A stretch of DNA of 64,000 bases, taken from contig NZ_JAAMOZ010000001.1 of assembly GCF_011758645.1 (NCBI RefSeq), forward strand, positions 806,001 through 870,000, read 5' to 3'. A program made the translations under genes and the position numbers. The notes under the pieces are model-generated. The model was not told the DNA's origin and made no database searches. It was given only the letters and a program-made list of their open reading frames with translations. Below are positions 49,395 to 57,944 of this stretch, in pieces. The stretch comes from Brooklawnia cerclae (GTDB taxonomy: Bacteria; Actinomycetota; Actinomycetes; Propionibacteriales; Propionibacteriaceae). Each line of letters opens with the position of its first letter. Positions within the stretch are counted from its first letter, which is position 1.

Positions 49395-50513
49395 CTAGGC
49401 CGACGTGCCGTCGAACAGGATGACCTGCCGCACCGCTCTTCCATCGGCGAGGGCGTCCATCGCCGCGTTGATGTCGTCCAGGGCGATGGTGGACGAGATG
49501 AGCGCGTCGACGGGTAGCTTCCCGTCCCTCCACAGCTGCGCGTAGGTCGGGATGTCGCGTGACGGCACGGCCGATCCCAGGTAGCTGCCCTGGATCGTCC
49601 GGGCTTCCGCGGTGAGGCCCAACGGGCTGATCGTCGAGTCCGCGCCTGGTGCGGGCAGCCCGACGGTGACCGTCTTGCCGCCGACGCCGGTGAGCTTGAC
49701 CGCGGTCTCGAACGCCCGCGGGTGGCCCGCTGCCTCGACGACGACGGGCACTTTCACTCCGGCATCGAGCGCCTCCTGCGGCGTGTAGACGGCAGTCGCC
49801 CCGAGCTCTGTCGCCCGTCGCAGCTTGTCGGGAAGCGCATCGACGCCGATCACTCCGCCCCTGCCGAGCGAGATCGCAGTGATGAGCGCTGCCATCCCCA
49901 CTCCGCCGAGCCCGACCACCGCGACGTCGTCCCCGACGGCCGGCGCGCCGGCGTTGATCACCGCACCACCGCCCGTGAGCACGGCACAACCCAGCACGGC
50001 CGCGACCGCAGGCGGGATATCGCTGCCCACCGGCACGATCGACCGCCGGTCGACGACGGCGTGGGTCGCGAATCCCGAGACGCCGAGGTGGTGGAACACC
50101 TTCTCGCCGTCGCGGTGCAGTCGCTCGCCCCCGGTCAGCAGCCGGCCGGCCGTGTTCGCCTCCGTGCCGGGGATGCAGGGGAGCTTGCCGTCGGTGAGGC
50201 AGTTCTTGCAGACGCCGCAGCGTGGCAGGAATGCCATGACAACGCGTTGACCAGGGTGGATGTCGTCCACACCGTCGCCGAGCTGCTCGACGATGCCCGC
50301 TGCCTCGTGCCCCAGGAGCATGGGCACCGGACGCGGCCGGTTGCCGTTGACCACGGAAAGGTCGGAATGGCATATTCCGGCGGCCTCCATGCGGACGAGT
50401 ACCTCGCCGGGCCCCGGCGGGTCGAGGTCGAGTTGGCTTATGGTGATCGGCTTCGTCTCGGCGTAGGGCCGCTCGCGTCCGATCTCTTCCAGTACCGCTC
50501 CTGTGATCTTCAT
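49395..50513 (-). CDS. Zinc-dependent alcohol dehydrogenase (class III-like)
   Basis: 372 residues of the medium-chain dehydrogenase family. The catalytic zinc ligands are seen as Cys in AAGICHSDLS, His-Glu in GHEAAG and a later Cys in VAAVLGCAVLTGGG. The structural zinc site is CGVCKNCLTDGKLPC. The Rossmann motif is VGLGGVGMAAL. It resembles S-hydroxymethyl-thiol/formaldehyde or aryl-alcohol dehydrogenases. The ATG overlaps the stop of the FmdB-like gene, and an MBL hydrolase precedes that, so the three form an operon. Substrate not assigned. Confidence 0.88.
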   Translation of the reverse strand: MKITGAVLEEIGRERPYAETKPITISQLDLDPPGPGEVLVRMEAAGICHSDLSVVNGNRPRPVPMLLGHEAAGIVEQLGDGVDDIHPGQRVVMAFLPRCGVCKNCLTDGKLPCIPGTEANTAGRLLTGGERLHRDGEKVFHHLGVSGFATHAVVDRRSIVPVGSDIPPAVAAVLGCAVLTGGGAVINAGAPAVGDDVAVVGLGGVGMAALITAISLGRGGVIGVDALPDKLRRATELGATAVYTPQEALDAGVKVPVVVEAAGHPRAFETAVKLTGVGGKTVTVGLPAPGADSTISPLGLTAEARTIQGSYLGSAVPSRDIPTYAQLWRDGKLPVDALISSTIALDDINAAMDALADGRAVRQVILFDGTSA

Positions 50514-50941
50514 CCTTGTCTCTCGCTGTCGTGCGTGTCGTGTTCGGTGGTTGATGAGGCGGCCGATGTGGCCTCGCGTACCGCTGTGGCGATGTCGTCG
50601 CCCGCGCGAAGCGGCCGTCGTGCGAAGACGCCCTCGTGTGCGAGCACGGGGCGCCGGTCTCCGGCCAACTCGGGATGCTTGTCCTCGAGCTTGTCCCGGC
50701 GGGCGGCCAGGTCGTGCCAGTGCCGGAGGGTCTCGCGGTCGCCCCGGTTGGTCTGCACCCAGGTTCTCGGCATCTGGTCCCTGGACGGGCCCGGATCGGC
50801 CAGGCCGCCGATGTTCAGTTTCGACGGCCGTCGCGCCGCGGTTCTCCCGCAAGTCGGGCAGGCGGGATCGTCGTCCGACATCGATCCGATCAGGGCCTCG
50901 AACTCGTGCCCGGACGGGCAGGCGAAGTCGTAGAGGATCAT
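50510..50941 (-). CDS. FmdB-like zinc-ribbon protein
   Basis: 143 residues. The start ILYDFACPSGHEFEALIGSM and CPTCGRTAARRPSKLNIGG form the CxxC-type zinc ribbon of the FmdB/CxxC_CXXC_SSSS family (here the first pair is reduced to C-P-S-G-H). The C-terminal 90 residues are polar and helical. FmdB proteins are suspected regulators or metal-handling factors; none is well characterised. It lies between MBL hydrolase and ADH with stop/start overlap to ADH and 7 bases after the MBL gene. Confidence 0.75.
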   Translation of the reverse strand: MILYDFACPSGHEFEALIGSMSDDDPACPTCGRTAARRPSKLNIGGLADPGPSRDQMPRTWVQTNRGDRETLRHWHDLAARRDKLEDKHPELAGDRRPVLAHEGVFARRPLRAGDDIATAVREATSAASSTTEHDTHDSERQG

Positions 50942-50948
50942 CGCCGGC

Positions 50949-51761
50949 TCACGAGTAGTAGCCGTCGGGTGCGTATCGCAGTGTCTTCTTCTGCTCCGCG
51001 TCATGGCCGAAGATCACCTCGGCACCGGTGGCGTCGGCGATGGCCCGCAGCTTCTCCACGGACTCCAGCCAGACGAGGTTGTCCCATACGATCGCGGCGC
51101 CGACCGCGGGCGGGCCCCAGCTGTCCGAGAGATAGACGGCGTCCGAGGTGAAGATCTTCGGTCCGTCGTTGTCCAGATCGAGACGCAGCGACATCGTCCC
51201 CCAGGTGTGGCCCGGCGTCTGGATCACACTGATGCCCGGCAGGATCTCCTCGTCGCCGGCGATTCCGCCGATCTCGAGCCCGTCGTAGTCCGAGACGATG
51301 TGTGCGCCCTTGCTGTAGCCGGTGATCGTCTTGACCCCCTCCAACTCGGCCGTGCTCGTGAGGATCTTGGTCTTGGCCGGATCGAACATCTTCGCGTTGG
51401 CGGCGTGGTCGAAGTGGAGATGCGACAGGACGAGGATGTCGATGTCGTCGGGCTGCAGGTCGAACTGCGCCAGCGCCGTGTCGAGGTATCCGGGGCCGTC
51501 GACCGGCTCCCGAACCGGGAAGAAGTCATGGAATCCCGTCGGCGCCCAGCGGGTCTCCCAATCGCGTGGAACCCCCGTGTCCCACAGCACCCTGCCGTCG
51601 GGATGCTCGATGAGCACGGCGTGAGTGGGGCAATCGCCCCAGACAACGGGATCGTCGCGGTGGTGGCGATCCCGTATCGTCTTGCCGCCCTTCAGGAGCA
51701 GCCATGTCAGATCCGTCTCCATGACTCCGGTCGACAGGATGTGAACCGTCATCTGTGTCAT
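50949..51761 (-). CDS. Metallo-beta-lactamase-fold hydrolase, N-acyl homoserine lactonase family
   Basis: 270 residues. The dinuclear zinc motif SHLHFDHA is complete (His114, His116, Asp118, His119); further ligands are in [11 protein letters not shown] and FTSDAVYL. The order and spacing match AHL lactonase-family (AttM/AiiA-like) hydrolases, though many members act on other lactones or thioesters. GGGAGG lies 7 nt before ATG 51761. As first gene of an operon with FmdB-like and ADH genes it could process a lactone or ester whose product is then oxidised. Confidence 0.85.
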   Translation of the reverse strand: MTQMTVHILSTGVMETDLTWLLLKGGKTIRDRHHRDDPVVWGDCPTHAVLIEHPDGRVLWDTGVPRDWETRWAPTGFHDFFPVREPVDGPGYLDTALAQFDLQPDDIDILVLSHLHFDHAANAKMFDPAKTKILTSTAELEGVKTITGYSKGAHIVSDYDGLEIGGIAGDEEILPGISVIQTPGHTWGTMSLRLDLDNDGPKIFTSDAVYLSDSWGPPAVGAAIVWDNLVWLESVEKLRAIADATGAEVIFGHDAEQKKTLRYAPDGYYS

Positions 51762-52127
51762 CGCAACCTCCCTGTTGCGTGAGCAGCGCCTCTTCCGGTG
51801 CTGTTCGCCATGACCACGACGCCTGCTGGTGGGCCTGTGAAGACAACGGCCATCGTGGCCATTCCTTGGTCGGATCATAACCGCTGCGGGCGGGGCGAGA
51901 GCCGCATCCGCGAGGAATCGGTTGTGACAGGCCCGGACGAAGGGCAGCCGCACATGATGATCCGGACACGCTGAGTGCATGAGAATCGACGGAGAAGAAG
52001 GGGCGGAGGTGCCGCCGCCCCGCCACCCCCAGAGGGGCAACGGCACCTCCGCTTGAGATGCCTCTCCCGCATTCGGGTATTCCCCCCGTGTTTCTCCTAT
52101 ACGGGAGAGGCTGCTGTTGGCCGGCTG
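51762..52127. other. 366-bp intergenic region between MBL operon and HTH gene
   Basis: No gene seen. It must contain the promoter of the leftward MBL-FmdB-ADH operon near 51762-51880 and the terminator of the leftward HTH gene at 52003-52052. ATAACCG at 51888 is the only A/T-rich patch. Confidence 0.5.
52003..52052 (-). terminator. Composite hairpin after the leftward HTH gene
   Basis: GCGGAGGTGCCG (52003-52014) pairs with CGGCACCTCCGC (52041-52052); an inner CCCC-AGA-GGGG stem lies at 52027-52037. In the minus direction it is followed by CCCTTCTTCTCC, a pyrimidine-rich tract, consistent with termination. Confidence 0.7.
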
Positions 52128-52376
52128 CTAGGCAGCCGGGTCGAGGTTGGTTTCCGTCTCGTCCACGATGAGTTCCACAAGTTGGTCGATCGAGAGGCTG
52201 AAAGCGATGCATGCGCCGGCGATGAAGTTGCTCGTTGGCGACTGCCGACGGTCGCGGACGCGTTGATAGGTGCTTTTCGACACCCCGATCGCACGGGCCA
52301 TCGCGTCGTCGGTGTCGATCCCGCTGGTTTCCTGTGCATCCTGCAGGACTCCGGACCGGACCATCACTCGAGCCAT
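52128..52376 (-). CDS. Small XRE-like HTH regulator
   Basis: 82 residues. The central segment TDDAMARAIGVSKSTYQRVR followed by DRRQSPTSNFIAGACIAF is a helix-turn-helix of phage-repressor style, with a C-terminal helix LSIDQLVELIVDE probably for dimerisation. ATG 52376 has GAGGGGGCGGC upstream. It is divergent from a second HTH gene across a gap with three matching inverted repeats, the layout of a cI/cro-like switch. Confidence 0.78.
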   Translation of the reverse strand: MARVMVRSGVLQDAQETSGIDTDDAMARAIGVSKSTYQRVRDRRQSPTSNFIAGACIAFSLSIDQLVELIVDETETNLDPAA

Positions 52377-52394
52377 GTCTGCCGCCCCCTCGTG

Positions 52395-52483
52395 GTTGCA
52401 ATCGGCAACATCACGTGCTATTTGCAACAATATCCGCGTCGAAATTAGGTGTCAACAGGACAACGCATGTTGCGTTATGCAAC
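52395..52483. promoter_or_regulatory. Array of three GTTGC-N5-GCAAC operator candidates
   Basis: Site 1 is at 52395-52409 (GTTGC-aatcg-GCAAC). Site 2 at 52414-52428 is imperfect (CGTGC-tattt-GCAAC). Site 3 at 52469-52483 (GTTGC-gttat-GCAAC) extends to 7-bp arms ATGTTGC/GCAACAT. Sites 1 and 2 are 19 bp apart centre to centre, near the start of the leftward gene; site 3 overlaps the rightward promoter. Confidence 0.75.
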
Positions 52484-52505
52484 ATAGTTCACTAACCTCT
52501 GGGTC

Positions 52506-52979
52506 ATGAACTCGATTCAGTGGCTCCGTCAGGTGGCGCCGGAGGCGGCGAACGGGGCGATCGCCGCGCGGGCCGGACTCACCAGGTCGACCCTCAACCG
52601 GCAAATTGCGCAGGGCGAACTCAAGCCCGAGGTAGTGGTTGCTGTCGCGCGCGCATACGGCAAGCCGGTCCTTGAGGGTCTGGTCTCCTGCGGGTTCATC
52701 ACCGAGAAGGAGGCCGCACTCAAGGAGCGGATGGGTCTGGAGGAGGTATTGGCGGCGGCGACGGACGAGCAACTGTTGCGCGCCATTCTCGACCGGGTGG
52801 GTGCTGACGGGCAGGTCCATCACCCGCTGTTCGACGAGCCGCTCGACAGCGAGCACATACCCACGATGATGGGCGCTCGTGAGGAACGGCGTCGCCGCTT
52901 GACCGCGGACGCGCAGCCGACCGAGTGGGCTGCGCGGGAGGGCGAGATCCTCCATCCCGCCGATCCCGATTCGGCATAG
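52506..52979 (+). CDS. Phage-repressor-like HTH protein
   Basis: 157 residues. The first 60 residues hold a helix-turn-helix (GAIAARAGLTRSTLNRQIAQ) and KPEVVVAVARAYGKPVLEGL. The rest is a polar helical region of unknown type. It directly precedes an ImmA-like metalloprotease gene, as repressor/anti-repressor pairs of ICEBs1-type elements do. TAACCT at 52493-52498 is 7 nt before the ATG. It is the probable repressor cleaved by ImmA. Confidence 0.78.
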   Translation: MNSIQWLRQVAPEAANGAIAARAGLTRSTLNRQIAQGELKPEVVVAVARAYGKPVLEGLVSCGFITEKEAALKERMGLEEVLAAATDEQLLRAILDRVGADGQVHHPLFDEPLDSEHIPTMMGAREERRRRLTADAQPTEWAAREGEILHPADPDSA

Positions 52980-53010
52980 AACTGTCGGTCCGTCACGACA
53001 GACTGGGGCC

Positions 53011-53424
53011 ATGGTGGACCCTGTTATGCCAGAGGGCTGGCGGCTCGACGTCGAGAGGCTGCCGTCGGGCCTTGGACGTTGCATTTGGTCGCAGCGACGT
53101 ATCGTCCTCGACTCGAGGCTCACGCCTGCCCAACGTCGTTGCACGCTCGCGCACGAGATTCTCCACGCCCGGCGTGGCCCGTTTCCGAACTGGCGGTTGG
53201 CGCGGGAAGAAGCGATCATCAGCGCAACCGTTGCCAGGATGCTGATCCCAATGCCTGCGCTTCTGGACGCCGTCGCATGGTCGCGGCAACCGGTGGAGTT
53301 GGCCGAGGTGCTCGGCGTTGATCTCGATACGCTGCGGCTCCGTATCAGTTCGCTCGCCTCATCGGAGCAGGCGCAGCTAGCGACGGCGCTGGATTCGTGT
53401 GGTCCCGAGCTCATGTGCGCCTAG
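53011..53424 (+). CDS. ImmA/IrrE-family metallo-endopeptidase
   Basis: 137 residues. TLAHEILHARRGPF carries the HExxH zinc motif (His48, Glu49, His52), and EEAIISATVARMLIP supplies the third helix found in this family. ImmA proteases cleave a partner repressor after DNA damage or other signals. The preceding HTH protein is the likely substrate. CAGACT at 52999-53004 is 6 nt before the ATG. No integrase, excisionase or conjugation gene is adjacent, so this is either a domesticated switch or the remnant of a mobile element. Confidence 0.85.
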   Translation: MVDPVMPEGWRLDVERLPSGLGRCIWSQRRIVLDSRLTPAQRRCTLAHEILHARRGPFPNWRLAREEAIISATVARMLIPMPALLDAVAWSRQPVELAEVLGVDLDTLRLRISSLASSEQAQLATALDSCGPELMCA

Positions 53425-53652
53425 GGCCAGGTCGCCGCTCCGATGGGGAGGGGCGACCAAGTGGGAGAGTTCCTCGTTGTATGCGTTCTGGACGCCGGAA
53501 CCGGGAATTATTGAATAACCGGACTTCTCCGGTATATCTCGATCGCTACCGCGCGCCGAGCTGTCGTCCGGAAACGAATCATGCGGTCGGCGCGGACACT
53601 AGAATCAGCGTTCAGGAGGGACCGTTATTCGCTCAATCTCAAAGGAGAGATC

Positions 53653-55677
53653 GTGAATACGAAAACTGAATGGAGGCTGCTTTTCGAGCCTACCCGCGTC
53701 GGCAGCATTGCGGTGAAGAACCGCTATGCGATGGGCCCGATGGGGCCCTTGGGGCTGGCGACGCCCGGGGGTGGCTGGAGCCCTCGGGGAATCGAGTACT
53801 ACGTCCGACGCGCGCAGGGTGGCGTCGGTCTGATCATCACCGGTGTGTGCCAGGTCACGAATCCCGCCGAGCATCTGCCCGCGGGAGCGCTGCCCAATCC
53901 GGTGCTGAACCCCGCGGAGTTTCTCTCGACCTCGCGAGAACTGACCGAGCGCGTGCACGCTTACGGCGCGAAGATCGTGTTCCAGGCGGGTGCCGGGTTC
54001 GGGCGGGTCATCGTCCCAGGCATGGTTCCGCATGGCAGCGCTCCCGTGGCGCCCTCGGCCATCCCGTATCGCTGGGATCCCTCGGTCACCTGCCGCGAGA
54101 TGACCACGGACGAGATCCACGCCGTGGTCGGCAATTTCCGGGCGACGGGCGCACTGGCCAAAGCGGCCGGATTCGATGGCATCCAGGTGCATGCGGTCCA
54201 CGAGGGATATCTGCTCGACCAGTTCGCGATCGAGTTCTACAACCATCGCACCGACGAATACGGCGGATCGCTGGAGAACAGGCTGCGTTTCGCCACCGAG
54301 ATCGCTAGCGCCATACACGCCGGTGCCGGGGACGAGTATCCCGTGCAGCTGCGCTATTCGTTGCGATCGATGGTCAAGGATTGGGGCGTCGGCGCGCTGC
54401 CCGACGAGGATTTCGTCGAGCGAGGGCGTGACACCGAGGAGGGGATCGCTGCGGCGAGAATGCTGCACGACGCCGGCTACGAGGTGCTGGACGTCGACGC
54501 CGGCACCTACGACTCGTGGTTCTGGAACCATCCGCCGATGTACCAGAAGAAGGGCCTCTTCCTGCCGTTCGCCAAAGTACTGAAGGAGGCATGTCCCGAC
54601 ATTCCGCTCATCGTCGCGGGACGCCTCGACGATCCCGACCTCGCGGCTTCGGCCGTGCGCGACGGCATCGTCGACATGGTCAGTCTGGCCAGGCCGTTGC
54701 TGGCGGATCCCGACATCGTGCGGAAGATCGAGAGCGGGCATCCCGAGGCCGTTCGCCCGTGCCTCAGCTGCCAGGAGGGATGCATCGGACGCATCGAGCA
54801 CTATGTGTCGCTGCGGTGTGCGGTCAACCCGATGACCGCGCGTGAGCGCGAGTATCAGCTGGTCGCGGTGCAGCCGCGCAACGCGAAGCGCGTCCTCATC
54901 GTGGGTGGCGGTCTGGCGGGCATGGAGGCGGCGCGCGTACTGGCCGTCCGTGGGCACACTCCTGTCATCCACGAGAAGGCGGAACGCCTCGGCGGCGTCG
55001 TCATCGCGGGCGGGCAGCCCTCGTTCAAGGAAGATGACCTGGCACTGATCGCCTGGTACGAGCGCGAACTGCAGTCGCTGGGGGTCGAGGTGCACCTCGG
55101 CGACGCGGTGCACCCGGGTGACTTCGATCCGCAACAGTGGGATCACGTCATCCTGGCATCGGGCTCGGTTCCCAACCGCTTGCCCGTCCCGGGTGCGGAG
55201 CGCGCGATCGACGCGTGCGATGCGTTGCTGGAACAGGATTCGCTCGGTCACGATGTCGCCATCATCGGCGGGGGACTGACCGGTTGTGAGCTGGGGCTGT
55301 CGCTGCGCGAGAGGAACCACAACGTCACGATCGTGGAGATGCTCGACGACGTGCTGGAGAAGAACAGCCCGCTGTGCATGGCCAACGAGTCGATGCTGCA
55401 CGAGATGGTCCACGCCACCGCGGGCATCGGGGTTGCGACGAAGGCCCGCGTCTCGGCGATCGGGAGTTCCGACATCTCCGTCGACACTCCGGCCGGGCCC
55501 CAGCGGGTCGCGGCGGACTCGGTGGTGACGGCGATCGGGTATCGTCCGAACACCGAACTCGTCGAGGCCATCCGTGACAGTGGCATCCCGTTCAACGTGA
55601 TAGGGGACGCACGTAGGTGCGCCAACATCATGTATGCGATCTGGGACGCCTTCGAGGTCGCTTCCCATCTGGAGTGA
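53653..55677 (+). CDS. Multidomain NADH:flavin oxidoreductase (OYE/2,4-dienoyl-CoA reductase type)
   Basis: 674 residues. The N-terminal old yellow enzyme TIM barrel binds FMN (NRYAMGPMGPLG; GFDGIQVHAVHEGYLLDQF with the active-site His pair in a variant form). A 4Fe-4S ligand set lies at Cys370, Cys373, Cys377 and Cys389 (CLSCQEGCIGR...RC). The C-terminal half is a FAD/NAD(P) domain with VGGGLAGMEAARVL and IIGGGLTGCELGLSL. Such enzymes (FadH, BaiCD, trimethylamine dehydrogenase relatives) reduce enoyl or enone substrates. GTG 53653 follows AAAGGAGAG. A second flavoprotein gene follows after 205 bases. Confidence 0.88.
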   Translation: MNTKTEWRLLFEPTRVGSIAVKNRYAMGPMGPLGLATPGGGWSPRGIEYYVRRAQGGVGLIITGVCQVTNPAEHLPAGALPNPVLNPAEFLSTSRELTERVHAYGAKIVFQAGAGFGRVIVPGMVPHGSAPVAPSAIPYRWDPSVTCREMTTDEIHAVVGNFRATGALAKAAGFDGIQVHAVHEGYLLDQFAIEFYNHRTDEYGGSLENRLRFATEIASAIHAGAGDEYPVQLRYSLRSMVKDWGVGALPDEDFVERGRDTEEGIAAARMLHDAGYEVLDVDAGTYDSWFWNHPPMYQKKGLFLPFAKVLKEACPDIPLIVAGRLDDPDLAASAVRDGIVDMVSLARPLLADPDIVRKIESGHPEAVRPCLSCQEGCIGRIEHYVSLRCAVNPMTAREREYQLVAVQPRNAKRVLIVGGGLAGMEAARVLAVRGHTPVIHEKAERLGGVVIAGGQPSFKEDDLALIAWYERELQSLGVEVHLGDAVHPGDFDPQQWDHVILASGSVPNRLPVPGAERAIDACDALLEQDSLGHDVAIIGGGLTGCELGLSLRERNHNVTIVEMLDDVLEKNSPLCMANESMLHEMVHATAGIGVATKARVSAIGSSDISVDTPAGPQRVAADSVVTAIGYRPNTELVEAIRDSGIPFNVIGDARRCANIMYAIWDAFEVASHLE

Positions 55678-55882
55678 GGACGGGGCGGTCGGCTCGGTGC
55701 GGGGGCCGGCCGCCTCTTCGTCCCTCACCGAGGAGGACAGCGGACCTGTGCCGGGCGCGGGCCTCGCGTCCATGGCGAGCGCGGCTTTCCGCGGGCCCCT
55801 TTCCTCAATTAGCCCGCCCGGGTCGAGCACGACGTATTACGGTTGCTGTGCCGCTGGCATGCCTGATCGATAGGAGAAGCTC

Positions 55883-57264
55883 ATGCGGGTTGTGATCATC
55901 GGTGGCTCGCACGCAGGGATCTCCTGCGCGCTGCGCGTGCGTGAGGAGTATCCGGACGCCGAGGTCGTCATGTACGAAAGCCAGGGCTCGATCGGTTTCA
56001 TCGCGCAGTCAATACCGCTGTACCTGCGCGGGGACAAGCATTTCGAGAAGCTCAAGAGCTACACCGACGTCCCCGCCCTGGAGCGGCATGGTGTCGTCGT
56101 GCGCATCAACACCGAGATCCGCGGCGTCGACACCGATGCCAAGACGCTCGAGGTCGTGCCCGCGGGTGGCGTCCAGTTCACCGACCGCTACGACAAGCTC
56201 GTCCTGGCGACCGGATCCTACCCGTCGATCCCGTTGGCCTTCGGCTCATACCGCGATTCGCTCTATCTCGTGAAGAACTACGAGCACGCCACGCGCATCA
56301 AGGAACTCATGGAGAGCGCGAAACGCATCGTGATCATCGGCGGCGGGGCTATCGGTGTCGAGGTCGCCCGAGCGCTGCTCCACAAGAACGTGCCGACCAC
56401 ACTCCTGCAGTCGCATGCGACCATTCTCGACCGCTACGTCGACGACGAGGTGAACATCGACATCATCGACTCGCTTCGCAGTGCGGGGCTTGACGTCCAT
56501 ACCGAAGCCCTCGTCACGGAGTTCGAAGAGGTGCTGGGCCCCGATGGTCGGCGCCAGGTCATGGCCAAGACCTCCGACGGCCGGGCGTTCAGTGGGGACG
56601 GGATCATCTACGCCACAGGCTTCCGCCCCAACTCCTTCCTCCTCGGGGGCAAAGCCGAGTTGGGCGACAAGGGCGCGATTGTCGTCGACGACTACATGCG
56701 CACATCGATCCCGGACGTGTTCGCCGTAGGTGATTGCTCGACGACGAACCTCACCAACGTCGCCCGGCCCGTGTACGTCCCGCACGCCTCCGACGCGTTC
56801 CGCCAGGGTGAGATCGCCGCGATCAACCTGGTGGGCCCTCGCCAGAAGATCAACCCTTCGCAGGGCACCTACAACCTCAACATCGGTTCGCGCACGATGT
56901 GCATCTCGGGAATCACTTACAAGCGCGCGATCGAAGAGGGGTTGACGCAGAGATTGCCTCCTACCGCAACGAGTTCCTCGACATCGACGACCTCCTGCCA
57001 CGCGCAGACAGCGACGAGGACCCCTACTACAAGGTTTGGCTCGTCTACGAGAAGGGGACTCACAAGGTTCTCGGGTTCCAACTCCGCGGTACGGCGACCG
57101 ACCTGTCACCGTACGCCGATCTCATGTCACTGGCGATCGAGCGCGGTCTGACCGTCGAGGACCTGGAGTTCGTCGATTTCTACTTCAGACAGGGATACGC
57201 GGACCCACGTTCCTTCTCGAAGTACCTGGCCGCGGTCGTCCGCCAGCAGGACCCGAGGGTGTGA
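55883..57264 (+). pseudogene. NADH oxidase/CoA-disulfide reductase-like flavoprotein, frameshifted
   Basis: The first frame (55883 to about 56941) gives a pyridine nucleotide-disulphide oxidoreductase: VVIIGGSHAGISCA at the start, VIIGGGAIGVEVARALL and VFAVGDCST. Homologous sequence continues in the -1 frame from 56942 (VDAEIASYRNEFLDID to the stop at 57264), so one base is missing, most simply from the G-run at 56938-56941. Repaired, it would have about 460 residues, full family length. The redox Cys of Nox/CoADR (S-F-x-S-C-G) is replaced by Gln42 in GFIAQSIPLYL. TGA overlaps the next GTG. Sequencing error, true mutation or recoding are all possible. Confidence 0.85.
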
Positions 57265-57944
57265 TCGCCCTGGCCACGGTACCGACCTCCAGCACGGATC
57301 GCGACTACCTGGTCGCGACCCTGGACGCGTTACGGCGTCTCGAGGACGTCGGCAAGGCTCGCGGCGACCTGGACCGTGATCTCGAGCGCCGGACGCAGCA
57401 CCGCCGCACGCTCGTCTCCGCGCTCGTAGCCGCGGTCATCCCGATCGGTATCTGGGTGTTCTTCGTCGCGGCCCAGGTCGCCGCCGCCCGCAGCCTCACC
57501 GAGGGCCTGAACATGCTCGCGGTGAGGTCCATAGGGCTCGTCGGGGCGACTGTGCTGCTCTTCCTCGTCGTGTACATCATCTGCAACTGGCTGTGGCATT
57601 CGACCGCCGTGACGCGGCTGCGGGCCGTCGTTGAGAAGCCGGTGCGCGCGGACTACCTGCGTCTGCGTGACGCGCTCGACGTGAGGTCGGAGGCGATCCT
57701 CGCCGAACCCGTCTTCGCCGACCCGCGGATCCCGGCGAACTTCATCCACCCGCACACGGTCGCCCTGCTCCTGCGGTTCTTCGACTCGGGTCAGGCGACC
57801 TTCCTCGACGCCGCCCTCTACATGCTCCGCCAAGAGATGGCGAACACCGTCTACTACAGCCAGATTGTGCCGGCCGAAACCGCGGCCGATCGTGAGCGCG
57901 AGCGCATCGCCGTCAACCGGCGGGAGATCGCCGACCATGACTGA
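57261..57944 (+). CDS. Membrane protein of unknown function in the glycosyltransferase operon
   Basis: 227 residues. A charged, probably coiled N-terminal helix (LDALRRLEDVGKARGDLDRD) precedes two membrane segments (about 53-75 and 90-112), and the C-terminal half is a soluble helical domain ending in charged residues. No family recognised. The GTG overlaps the stop of the flavoprotein gene (GTGA), and its 3' end overlaps the PgaD-like gene by 8 bases. Position suggests a part in export or regulation of the polymer made by the glycosyltransferase. Confidence 0.72.
   Translation: MIALATVPTSSTDRDYLVATLDALRRLEDVGKARGDLDRDLERRTQHRRTLVSALVAAVIPIGIWVFFVAAQVAAARSLTEGLNMLAVRSIGLVGATVLLFLVVYIICNWLWHSTAVTRLRAVVEKPVRADYLRLRDALDVRSEAILAEPVFADPRIPANFIHPHTVALLLRFFDSGQATFLDAALYMLRQEMANTVYYSQIVPAETAADRERERIAVNRREIADHD

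Noticed and set aside
53518-53533. ACCGGA-CTTC-TCCGGT dyad upstream of the OYE-family gene
   Set aside because: Only 6-bp arms with no repeat or conserved context; too weak to call an operator or terminator.
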